Translations under genes and position numbers: made by a program | Origin: Oligoflexia bacterium | Lineage (GTDB): Bacteria; Bdellovibrionota; UBA1018; CAIMNF01 | Assembly (NCBI GenBank): GCA_903858975.1 | Contig: CAIOKW010000190.1 | Coordinates: forward strand, 1-5,214 | Reading direction: 5' to 3' | Length of the DNA stretch: 5,214 nt | The notes under the pieces: generated by a model | Seen by the model: only the letters and a program-made list of their open reading frames with translations | The model's database searches: none | What the model was told of the DNA's origin: nothing | Part shown: piece by piece, positions 1 through 5,214 of the stretch | Layout: every line of letters begins with the position of its first letter | How positions within the stretch are numbered: position 1 is the first letter of the stretch

Positions 1-61
1 CAAAATCAGTGCCGCAAAGAAAACAGCCCCTAAACTCATCATGGAGGCAAATGTAAAATGA
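1..61 (+). CDS. 3' end of an unidentified upstream gene (partial)
   Basis: The frame beginning at base 2 is open from the window edge and gives 19 residues ending KLIMEANVK before a TGA at 59-61. That stop overlaps the ATG of the cytidine deaminase gene as ATGA, a classic sign of translational coupling. The deaminase Shine-Dalgarno (GGAGG, 43-47) lies inside this reading frame. The tail is lysine- and alanine-rich and looks like the end of a soluble helical protein. It is too short to assign. A nucleoside-salvage enzyme, such as a nucleoside phosphorylase, would suit the neighbour, but that is a guess from context. The coding call rests on the overlap geometry and on the frame being open to the edge, which over 60 bases is only modest evidence. 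Confidence 0.5.
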   Translation, partial: KISAAKKTAPKLIMEANVK

Positions 62-465
62 TTAAGGAATCACTCAGACTTCAAGCCATCAAGGCCATGG
101 ACCATTCCTACTCTCCTTACAGCCAAAAACAGGTGGGAGCAGCAATTGAACTCAGCAATGGTAAAACCTATACAGGTTGCAATATCGAAAACTCTTCCTA
201 CGGCGGAACCGTTTGTGCAGAACGAGTCGCGGTTTGGAAAGCGCTCAGCGAAGAAGGCCCCGGAGTAGAGATTATATCTGTGGTCGTTGCGACCGACGCC
301 ACTCCTCCTTGGTCCCCGTGTGGAATCTGCAGACAAGTGATCAATGAGTTCGCATCTAAAAATTGCGAAATTCACCTTGTGAATAAAACCGGAGATGTCA
401 AAAGTTTTACGCATCAAGAGCTCCTCCCCCACGGTTTTGATCGTTCTGCCCTCCAGAAGTCATAA
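58..465 (+). CDS. cdd: cytidine deaminase, short homotetrameric type
   Basis: This enzyme hydrolytically deaminates cytidine and deoxycytidine to uridine and deoxyuridine in cytosolic pyrimidine salvage. The 135-residue length matches the short tetrameric class (about 130 residues) rather than the roughly 290-residue dimeric E. coli form. Visible signatures are the substrate-binding NIEN at residues 42-45, the zinc and catalytic motif C53-A-E55 and the second zinc motif PCGICRQ at 87-93 (C88 and C91). In this family C53, C88 and C91 bind zinc and E55 is the proton shuttle. The C-terminal LLPHGF (122-127) matches the family's conserved LLP..F end. The ATG at 58 has GGAGG at 43-47, ten bases upstream, and overlaps the stop of the preceding gene, so the two are probably co-transcribed. 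No clear terminator follows. All key residues are intact. Confidence 0.96.
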   Translation: MIKESLRLQAIKAMDHSYSPYSQKQVGAAIELSNGKTYTGCNIENSSYGGTVCAERVAVWKALSEEGPGVEIISVVVATDATPPWSPCGICRQVINEFASKNCEIHLVNKTGDVKSFTHQELLPHGFDRSALQKS

Positions 466-610
466 TCCCATCAGTTTCACTAATCGCCACAGACAAATTT
501 TCCTAATAAAGATTTGCAGCGTATTTCTCCGCATGGGACACTAGACAAAACTGCATTTAAAAAACGGATTCATGATGAGTCCCGAAATGCTCGAACACAA
601 GGAATTCAAC

Positions 611-615
611 GGAGG
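611..615 (+). promoter_or_regulatory. Shine-Dalgarno sequence that sets the protease start
   Basis: GGAGG lies seven bases before the ATG at 623, which is ideal spacing. The more upstream in-frame ATGs at 572 and 575 have no comparable site. Using 623 also places the hydrophobic signal peptide directly at the N-terminus. Confidence 0.85.
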
Positions 616-622
616 AATTCAT

Positions 623-1816
623 ATGCGTCGTACACTCACCCTGTTCTCGACTCTCATTTTTGCGATGGCCGCTTTTAGTGGTTTCGCAAAAGCCGATAGT
701 CCAACTCAACCGAAAGACTGGACCTTTCTCGTTTATTTGAACGGTAACAACAACCTCGACTCATTTGGTGCGATGAACATCAATCAAATGGAAAAGGTAG
801 GTTCTACTGCAAAGGTAAACGTAATTGTTCAATGGGCAAGCTTAGAAACTCGCACTGTTAAACGTCTTCTCATCAAAAAAGATAACGATCCCAAAAAAGT
901 GACCTCACCTGTGATTCAAGATCTTGGATCAGTGGACATGGGCGACTGGCACTCATTAGTGGACTTCGTGAAGTGGGGCGCCGAAAAATACCCTGCAAAA
1001 CAATACTTTGTAGACGTATGGAACCACGGCAGTGGATGGCACGCGAAACAAGGTGCTGGCGGAATCCTTAAACCTATGGATATTAGTTGGGATGATCTCA
1101 GCGGTAACCACATGACCACTAAGCAACTTGCACTTGCACTGACCGAATCATCAAAAATCATTGGTCACAAAGTGGACCTCTATGGTTCAGATGCTTGCTT
1201 GATGGCCATGGTTGAAGTTGCAAATGAAATGAAAGATTCTGTGAACGTATTCGCAGGTTCACAAGAAACTGAACCAGGAGCTGGCTGGCCATACGATGCA
1301 TTCCTCACCCATTGGAATGCACTTCCAAATGCAAGCCCTCAAGAAGTTGCTAAGGCTCTGAGCGCCGAATATGCGAAATCATACCAAGGTACTTCAGACA
1401 AGGTAACGTTCTCTGCATTTGACTTAAACTTCTTGGATCCACTCACCCAGTCGATCCGTGAGTTCAGCAACTCTTTCAGTAGCCTAAATGCAAGTGCGAT
1501 TTCTCAAGTGTTGAAAGCCGCTCAGGCTTCTCAAAACTTCACGAATTCAGACTATGTCGATTTCGTCGATTTCTTGAAGAACGTAAAAAGTGCAAATGTA
1601 TCTGCTCTCAGCTCTGACAAACTCACCAAGATGGGTGACGCCGCTAAGAACTTCATCATTGCGAGCAATAACGTGGGCTTTCCAAACGCACACGGAATGT
1701 CGATCTGGATCCCTACAGAGAAATATCAGTACTCTGAGTATTCAGACCTCTATTCTCAAATGGCTTTCGAGCAAACGACCCATTGGGGCGACGTTCTGAA
1801 AACCTTACTCAAATAA
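623..1816 (+). CDS. secreted clostripain-family (C11) cysteine peptidase
   Basis: This is an exported cysteine endopeptidase of clan CD. Of 397 residues, 1-24 form a Sec signal peptide (basic MRR, hydrophobic core, A-K-A cleavage site before DS). The mature protein opens with FLVYLNGNNNLD (35-46), the usual first strand and loop of family C11. The catalytic histidine is in WNHGSGW (H135) and the catalytic cysteine in GSDACLM (C192). They are followed by SQETEPGAGWPY (213-224), another C11 hallmark, and a C-terminal GMSIWIP (358-364) with the late W388. D190, two residues before the cysteine, matches the acidic residue that lines the S1 pocket in characterised C11 enzymes, so cleavage after Arg or Lys is a reasonable inference. 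Family members are often activated by self-cleavage; I cannot place a site here. An in-frame extension to ATG 572 adds 17 residues before the signal peptide and was rejected. The gene is transcribed alone and ends eight bases before a strong hairpin. Whether the product stays periplasmic or is released is unknown. Confidence 0.93.
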   Translation: MRRTLTLFSTLIFAMAAFSGFAKADSPTQPKDWTFLVYLNGNNNLDSFGAMNINQMEKVGSTAKVNVIVQWASLETRTVKRLLIKKDNDPKKVTSPVIQDLGSVDMGDWHSLVDFVKWGAEKYPAKQYFVDVWNHGSGWHAKQGAGGILKPMDISWDDLSGNHMTTKQLALALTESSKIIGHKVDLYGSDACLMAMVEVANEMKDSVNVFAGSQETEPGAGWPYDAFLTHWNALPNASPQEVAKALSAEYAKSYQGTSDKVTFSAFDLNFLDPLTQSIREFSNSFSSLNASAISQVLKAAQASQNFTNSDYVDFVDFLKNVKSANVSALSSDKLTKMGDAAKNFIIASNNVGFPNAHGMSIWIPTEKYQYSEYSDLYSQMAFEQTTHWGDVLKTLLK

Positions 1817-1823
1817 TTGAACT

Positions 1824-1862
1824 AAAAAAGGCCCGGGGGACTTTGTCCTCCGGGCCTTTTTT
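1824..1862. terminator. bidirectional intrinsic terminator between convergent genes
   Basis: Bases 1824-1841 pair with 1845-1862 across a TTT loop. The stem is 18 bp with one G-T pair: an AAAAAAGGCCCGG arm against CCGGGCCTTTTTT, plus an inner GGGAC/GTCCT segment. The A run on one side and T run on the other give a U tract in either direction. It begins seven bases after the protease stop codon (1814-1816) and ends five bases before the stop codon of the minus-strand gene. It therefore most likely ends both converging transcripts. Confidence 0.95.
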
Positions 1863-1867
1863 ATTAC

Positions 1868-2206
1868 CTACTCCTCGTCATCGCTTTCGTCCCCAGACTC
1901 CTTCGCGACTCTCATTTTAAAGAGCCACCCTTCATCTAAGGGATCACTTTGAAGTAACTCAAGGTCGTCATTTAAAGCTTCATTCACGCCGATTACTCCT
2001 CCATCAATCGGAGAAATCACCTCAAAGGTTTGGCGATCTCCCTCTATTTCACAAACCACATCATCTTGTGAAAAGTCATCTCCCTCAACCGGTAAATTAA
2101 TCCCCTGAAGTCCGCCCATTTCCTCGAAGGCTTTTTCAGTAAGACCTACCGTAACGACTCCACCTTTTTTCCGGTACCAGATTTTTCCATCATCATACTC
2201 GTTCAT
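1868..2206 (-). CDS. GcvH-like protein lacking the lipoylation lysine
   Basis: This small (112-residue) cytosolic protein has no signal peptide and aligns by eye with glycine cleavage H protein over most of its length. It shows an opening strand IWYRKKGG, then VTVGLTEKAFEEMG matching the TVGITDYAQEALG region, then LPVEGD, then SPIDGGVIGVNEAL matching SPVSGEVVEVNEAL, then the closing DPLDEGWLFKMRV. True H proteins have ESVKA, whose lysine carries lipoate. Here the aligned segment is EGDRQ, with arginine at residue 58 (codon 2035-2033). There is no lysine from residue 26 through 96, so no substitute acceptor exists nearby. The C-terminus is a short acidic tail (GDESDDEE). The ATG at 2206 was preferred over GTG at 2212 because that GTG lies within the Shine-Dalgarno GAGGTGA. 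The gene starts two bases after the preceding stop and is the last of a three-gene operon. Carrying lipoate for glycine cleavage can be ruled out. A binding or scaffold role is possible but unproven. Confidence 0.82.
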   Translation of the reverse strand: MNEYDDGKIWYRKKGGVVTVGLTEKAFEEMGGLQGINLPVEGDDFSQDDVVCEIEGDRQTFEVISPIDGGVIGVNEALNDDLELLQSDPLDEGWLFKMRVAKESGDESDDEE

Positions 2207-2208
2207 AA

Positions 2209-2215
2209 TCACCTC
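2209..2215 (-). promoter_or_regulatory. Shine-Dalgarno overlapping the upstream stop codon
   Basis: On the minus strand GAGGTGA (2215-2209) contains the TGA stop of the HEAT-repeat gene and sits five bases (from GAGG) before the ATG at 2206. This overlap implies that ribosomes ending the upstream gene can start the GcvH-like gene. It also explains why the GTG at 2212 is unlikely to be the start. Confidence 0.75.
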
Positions 2216-3057
2216 TTTCGATTAAATTCTTTTTGGGCCAAAAATACTGAATCTTCTTTTTTGTTTTTGATCTGAATCCAGTGCCGATGCGTGGATTGAA
2301 AATAACTCACCTCGATTTCGGCCGCATTCATCTCTAGCTTTGCCATTTTAGGCAGTTTCAGCACGACTTTCCACTTTTTATTCTGTAAGGTCAAGAGAGC
2401 TACCGCGGCACTCGAGTGGTTTGCCGTAACATAAATTCCTTTCCACTCACCCGCCCAATCTTTTTCATCCAAGGGAGCTTGGACCTCAGCTTTTACTGAA
2501 TCCTTTTGTTGAAAAATTGAGCCCGATCGCTTCATGACGACCGGAGTATCTTTGGTTTCAAAATCCTTTTTAACCCATTCCTCTTTCTCGTCTTTTTGGA
2601 ACTTCCCGAGTCGTGCTTCAATTCGAGAAGGAGTCATAAAGGCTTTCATTGCTTTCGCAACTGCCAGTCGAATATGAGGATCCTTGTCGTCTAGAAAAGG
2701 TTCCACAAAATCGAGAGCTGCATCGCCTTGAGATTGCACGAGCGCTGAAAGCATTTTCTTTTTTAAAACTGCGTTCTCACTTTGTGTGATCGCTCCCTGA
2801 AGCAAAGAACCTACACTCGGATCAGAAAAATGAGCAAGTCCCTCGAGAAGCCAGGCCTTTTCAGCAGGCGAGTTGGTCTCTGAATACATTTGTTTCAGAA
2901 CAGGCAAGGCGTCTGGGCCCAAGCTCGACCAAAACTCGGTTGCAGGCTCTGGATGACGTTGGCTGATTTGCGCATGAATCTCAGCTCGAATCTCGTCAGG
3001 AGTCATGGCGTATGTAGGGATGAGAAACAATTGTGAGAGGATGAGAATGATGTTCAT
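2209..3057 (-). CDS. exported HEAT-repeat protein with C-terminal beta-rich domain
   Basis: I do not recognise this 282-residue protein as a named family. Residues 1-17 are a short hydrophobic signal peptide ending PTYA, so the product is probably periplasmic or anchored by an uncleaved signal. Residues about 45-141 contain three helical pairs resembling HEAT or PBS-lyase repeats. The clearest is 112-141, with FLDDKDPHIRLAVAKAMKAF. A charged Lys/Glu-rich linker follows (about 142-195). Residues about 196-282 appear to form a beta-rich domain with WAGEWKGIYV, KKWKVVLKLP and HRHWIQIKNK strands. HEAT repeats usually mediate protein-protein contact; no catalytic motif is visible. The start at 3057 lies four bases after the TAA of the metalloprotease gene and lacks a clear Shine-Dalgarno, so it probably relies on coupled re-initiation. 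In-frame starts at 3141 (GTG) and 3123 (ATG) would overlap the protease gene and bury the signal peptide, so they were rejected. Confidence 0.85.
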   Translation of the reverse strand: MNIILILSQLFLIPTYAMTPDEIRAEIHAQISQRHPEPATEFWSSLGPDALPVLKQMYSETNSPAEKAWLLEGLAHFSDPSVGSLLQGAITQSENAVLKKKMLSALVQSQGDAALDFVEPFLDDKDPHIRLAVAKAMKAFMTPSRIEARLGKFQKDEKEEWVKKDFETKDTPVVMKRSGSIFQQKDSVKAEVQAPLDEKDWAGEWKGIYVTANHSSAAVALLTLQNKKWKVVLKLPKMAKLEMNAAEIEVSYFQSTHRHWIQIKNKKEDSVFLAQKEFNRKR

Positions 3058-3061
3058 TTTT

Positions 3062-4822
3062 TTATCGCACGAAAGAGTTCCATTGCAGCAATGCTGAGGA
3101 TCTTGGGGAGAAAAGATTTCCATCTTCGTTCCAAGTTCCACTCTTTAACTGTCTATTTTTTGTGGTGTACCACATGATGTGGTTGAATTGACATTCTTGG
3201 ACTAAAGGACAAAACACTTTTGGCATATCGCCATTGAGTCCCACAGTTCCCGAAGTTCCATCCACATCAATGGCGCCTGAGGTGATCGTAGAAGTCATGT
3301 AGCAATTGACGCCGCCGCTACAATTGGTGGCCGCATTACAATCGGTTTGGCAACTATGTGTACTTAAAGGAGCCGCCTGAGTGGTCGTATCGTTCACATA
3401 GCAGGCCCTTTGATCCAAAAACTTTGATCCTGATCCCGAGGTCCTCGCAGCACAGGTCGGGGTATCATTCAGGGCATCATGAGTTTGAGCCCCACCACTA
3501 TCTGGTTTTTCAGATGGGTGGTTTAAGCCTAAAAAGTGTCCCATTTCATGAACGATAGTGGCTGCCATTTCTAAAAAGTCATTCTCCTGGTAAGTGCGAG
3601 CACAGGTGTTGGTGGTACAGTTTGGGTTAAAGGTCGCAAGCTGATCAAAGCTTGAAAAGGCAAGGCCACTCGTCTGAGTCGCATTGATCGAAGGCCCTAG
3701 AATTGCGCCTGAGACTCCGAGAATCGTAAAATTTGCACCCGCATATCCAATGTCACTGACGAGAAAAATGTTGATGTTATTCCCTGAATCACCCGCATCG
3801 ACTCCCTTAGACCCGGCTTCAAATAAGCTTCCAAGATCTTGATAATTGACTTGTGAGTATTGACTTCCCCCATTGGCATCACTCCACTCATAAATCTTAA
3901 TGCCACTAATGCCGAGAGAAGCTCCACTCACCGTCTTAAAAAGTCGATTCACTTCTTTAAACAGGAGGTTCAAATTTCTAGCCCCTTTCACGGTGTGTGA
4001 GTCATTTACGTTTTGATCCCCCACCAGAATCAGGTTCAAGTTAATACCACCATTGGTCGCCCCTGTATTTCGTGCGGCAGTATCCTTTTTTACAGATAGG
4101 GTAATCTTGAGGTTTGCCATTTGACTCGCCACTGAACTTCCGGAATCAGAAAGAAGTAGGTATTTTGCATAGTAGTGACCCGTCGGTAAACCGCCTGAAC
4201 CCGGGCAGGCCCATGGACTCAAACTGGAGTCACATCTTGGAAAAGCGTTCGTTGTTGAATATCCATAGGGTGGCACTTGGTGCTGATCCCAATCCGTTCG
4301 ACTTCCAAAGGCGCTGCTCGATTGAACTGTGCATGCGCTATTCTCAACACAATTTCCGCTAGAACAGGTCCACATTCCGGAACTCGCGCAGGCCGAAGTA
4401 AGATTCACATACTCGATTTTTCCGGAGTTAGTATTCGCATAAAATGAGGTCAGCACGGGATAGGCTCCGCCCGCGTTCGGATAGTTCTGTGTTTCTGCAA
4501 CCAGCGTCATTGATCCATTGGGGCCAAAATTTGCAGTTGAATCATAACTTCCCAAATCAACGGTCACTTCTTTTGATCCCCAAGGATCATCAAACCTAAC
4601 CATACCGACATTGGAGTAATAAAGTGAGGTTTGAGTGACTGCCACACTTCCCTTCAGATTACTGCTGCCAATGATACTGCTGTCTGGGGAATAGGTTCCA
4701 GCGACTAACATAGCGGCCGGAACGGTTGTAACGGTATTGGTCGTCGAGCTCGTTTTCGAACACGCCGAAAGACCCGCTAGACTTAAACCTAATAAACACA
4801 AAATGGAACGCTTCATCATCAT
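3062..4822 (-). CDS. metzincin-type zinc metalloprotease lipoprotein
   Basis: This 586-residue lipoprotein is probably a cell-envelope protease. Residues 1-20 are a lipoprotein signal with lipobox L-S-A-C, putting the lipid-modified cysteine at C21. A Ser/Thr-rich tether follows, then a beta-rich, Cys-containing N-terminal region (about 40-245) and the catalytic domain (about 255-560). The zinc motif is HEMGHFLGLNH at 425-435 (H425, H429 and H435 as ligands, E426 as catalytic base). A likely Met-turn is FNHIMWYT (M550). ALNDTPTC (450-457) resembles the DTP segment after the zinc site in pappalysin-like M43 peptidases. The proline after H435 is more like serralysins and related metzincins, so I do not assign a family. 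Besides C21 there are 16 cysteines, an even number that suits disulfide bonds in an oxidising compartment. Three tandem ATGs (4822, 4819, 4816) follow a GGGTGA Shine-Dalgarno at 4831-4826; any could be used. It is the first gene of an operon with the HEAT-repeat and GcvH-like genes. Confidence 0.88.
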   Translation of the reverse strand: MMMKRSILCLLGLSLAGLSACSKTSSTTNTVTTVPAAMLVAGTYSPDSSIIGSSNLKGSVAVTQTSLYYSNVGMVRFDDPWGSKEVTVDLGSYDSTANFGPNGSMTLVAETQNYPNAGGAYPVLTSFYANTNSGKIEYVNLTSACASSGMWTCSSGNCVENSACTVQSSSAFGSRTDWDQHQVPPYGYSTTNAFPRCDSSLSPWACPGSGGLPTGHYYAKYLLLSDSGSSVASQMANLKITLSVKKDTAARNTGATNGGINLNLILVGDQNVNDSHTVKGARNLNLLFKEVNRLFKTVSGASLGISGIKIYEWSDANGGSQYSQVNYQDLGSLFEAGSKGVDAGDSGNNINIFLVSDIGYAGANFTILGVSGAILGPSINATQTSGLAFSSFDQLATFNPNCTTNTCARTYQENDFLEMAATIVHEMGHFLGLNHPSEKPDSGGAQTHDALNDTPTCAARTSGSGSKFLDQRACYVNDTTTQAAPLSTHSCQTDCNAATNCSGGVNCYMTSTITSGAIDVDGTSGTVGLNGDMPKVFCPLVQECQFNHIMWYTTKNRQLKSGTWNEDGNLFSPRSSALLQWNSFVR

Positions 4823-4879
4823 GATTCACCCGGACTTCGTTTCAACCTTATCGACGAAATCTTGAGCAGCCTTGAATTT

Positions 4880-4908
4880 ATTATAGCCCGATCCCAGAGA
4901 TGGATCCA
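4880..4908 (-). promoter_or_regulatory. likely sigma-70-type promoter of the metalloprotease operon
   Basis: On the minus strand a perfect TATAAT (-10) occupies 4885-4880. Seventeen bases upstream, 4908-4903 reads TGGATC, a poor three-of-six match to TTGACA. Transcription would start near 4873, giving a leader of about 50 bases before the triple ATG. The strong -10 with a weak -35 suggests that an activator, or other regulation, may be needed. It lies in the 111-base gap after the phosphoesterase gene, where I see no convincing terminator, so read-through from that gene is also possible. Confidence 0.6.
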
Positions 4909-4909
4909 T
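4900..4909. repeat. perfect 10-bp palindrome over the -35 region
   Basis: ATGGATCCAT is a perfect inverted repeat covering the proposed -35 hexamer of the metalloprotease operon promoter. Its position would suit a dimeric regulator's operator. A 10-base palindrome can also arise by chance, and only one copy is seen here, so function is unproven. Confidence 0.3.
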
Positions 4910-4933
4910 TTGTAATTTTTAAACAATTTCCAT

Positions 4934-5214
4934 TTATGAAGACTGAGCGCGATAGGGACTACGCACGCCCATCCATTGATTGAGCTCAGCTTTAACTGCT
5001 CCACCTTGGACTTGAACAAGAACAAAGGTCGGATGAAAAGGCTCACCAACAAAACGCCAATCTAAATAGACCATTTTGGTCCAGGTGCCGGAGTTCAGGT
5101 ATTGGCGACCATTTGCATAAACCCGATGCATAGGAAGGTGGGTGTGCCCCATCACAATGGTATGCACCGAAGCATCTTCTTCCAAAATCGTTTTAGCTTC
5201 ATCTTCCAAATCAA
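4934..5214 (-). CDS. C-terminal part of a calcineurin-like metallophosphoesterase (partial)
   Basis: The frame is open from the right edge of the window to a TAA at 4936-4934, so the N-terminus lies outside. About 93 residues are visible. The key signature is IVMGHTHLP, the last metal-binding GHTH motif of calcineurin-like (binuclear metal) phosphoesterases, followed by the usual strand, turn and strand pattern VYANGRQYLNSGTWT. The earlier motifs (DxH, GDxxD, GNHD) would be upstream, outside the window. A TTG at 5209-5207 could be read as a start, but the frame continues past it and the domain would be incomplete, so it was not used. The substrate is unknown: relatives include UDP-diacylglucosamine hydrolases and other phosphodiesterases, and the visible part does not discriminate. 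It has the same orientation as the metalloprotease operon, but a promoter and a 111-base gap lie between them. Confidence 0.88.
   Translation of the reverse strand, partial: DLEDEAKTILEEDASVHTIVMGHTHLPMHRVYANGRQYLNSGTWTKMVYLDWRFVGEPFHPTFVLVQVQGGAVKAELNQWMGVRSPYRAQSS

Noticed and set aside
572..622. In-frame N-terminal extension of the C11 peptidase from the ATG at 572
   Set aside because: It has no good Shine-Dalgarno and would put 17 polar residues before the signal peptide. The ATG at 623 has an ideal GGAGG.
466..622. Promoter or terminator between cytidine deaminase and the C11 peptidase
   Set aside because: TTGCAG at 514-519 with GACACT 17 bases later matches only three of six -10 positions, and TAGACA at 542-547 has no -10 partner at proper spacing. 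No stable hairpin with a T tract is visible. A promoter is expected here, but I cannot point to it.
601..625. Vector-like EcoRI and NdeI sites (GAATTC then CATATG) around the protease start, with GGAATTCA occurring twice
   Set aside because: It resembles an engineered expression junction, but upstream and downstream sequence continues naturally with the same character and no other vector sequence is present. A coincidental natural ribosome-binding region is simpler.
916..1161. Antisense reading frame inside the C11 peptidase gene
   Set aside because: It lies opposite the catalytic region of a well-supported gene and has no motif or ribosome-binding site of its own.
1868..2206. Calling the small protein a functional glycine cleavage H protein (gcvH)
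   Set aside because: The lipoate-carrying lysine is arginine and no glycine cleavage T or P gene is adjacent.
3058..3141. Longer HEAT-repeat protein starting at 3141 (GTG) or 3123 (ATG)
   Set aside because: It would overlap the metalloprotease coding end by up to 80 bases and place the hydrophobic signal segment internally.
4819..5052. A 77-residue minus-strand reading frame spanning the phosphoesterase end and the intergenic gap
   Set aside because: It is in a different frame from the recognisable phosphoesterase domain, runs through the promoter region and has no recognisable motif. It is a shadow frame.

Overview
The window looks like ordinary chromosome from a Gram-negative bacterium. 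Three of its proteins carry export signals: two Sec-type signal peptides and one lipobox. Genes are tightly packed, and most starts have recognisable Shine-Dalgarno sequences. Nothing marks it as phage, plasmid or transposon: I see no tRNA, rRNA, CRISPR array or insertion sequence. The mix of a clostripain-type protease, a cysteine-rich metalloprotease lipoprotein and a HEAT-repeat exported protein would suit a Bdellovibrionota or other delta-like lineage. That placement is an impression and was not tested.

Layout. On the left, plus strand: the last 19 codons of an unidentified gene overlap the start of a tetramer-type cytidine deaminase (58-465) in an ATGA junction. After about 157 bases without a convincing promoter comes a secreted family C11 (clostripain-like) cysteine peptidase (623-1816). 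It ends just before an 18-bp hairpin terminator with T tracts on both strands (1824-1862). This hairpin separates it from a minus-strand operon arriving from the right.

The minus-strand operon has a TATAAT promoter near 4880-4908. It then encodes a zinc metalloprotease lipoprotein (4822-3062), a signal-peptide HEAT-repeat protein (3057-2209) and a small GcvH-like protein (2206-1868). The gaps are only 4 and 2 bases, so translation is probably coupled. Right of the promoter is the C-terminal part of a calcineurin-like metallophosphoesterase (4934 to the window edge), also on the minus strand.

The most interesting point is the GcvH-like protein. It keeps the glycine-cleavage H-protein fold signature but has arginine where the lipoylated lysine should be, and no lysine at all through the core of the domain. 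It therefore cannot be a conventional H protein. Its tight linkage to two exported proteins, one of them a protease, suggests a repurposed lipoyl-domain scaffold in an uncharacterised envelope or proteolysis module. That functional idea is inference from gene order only.
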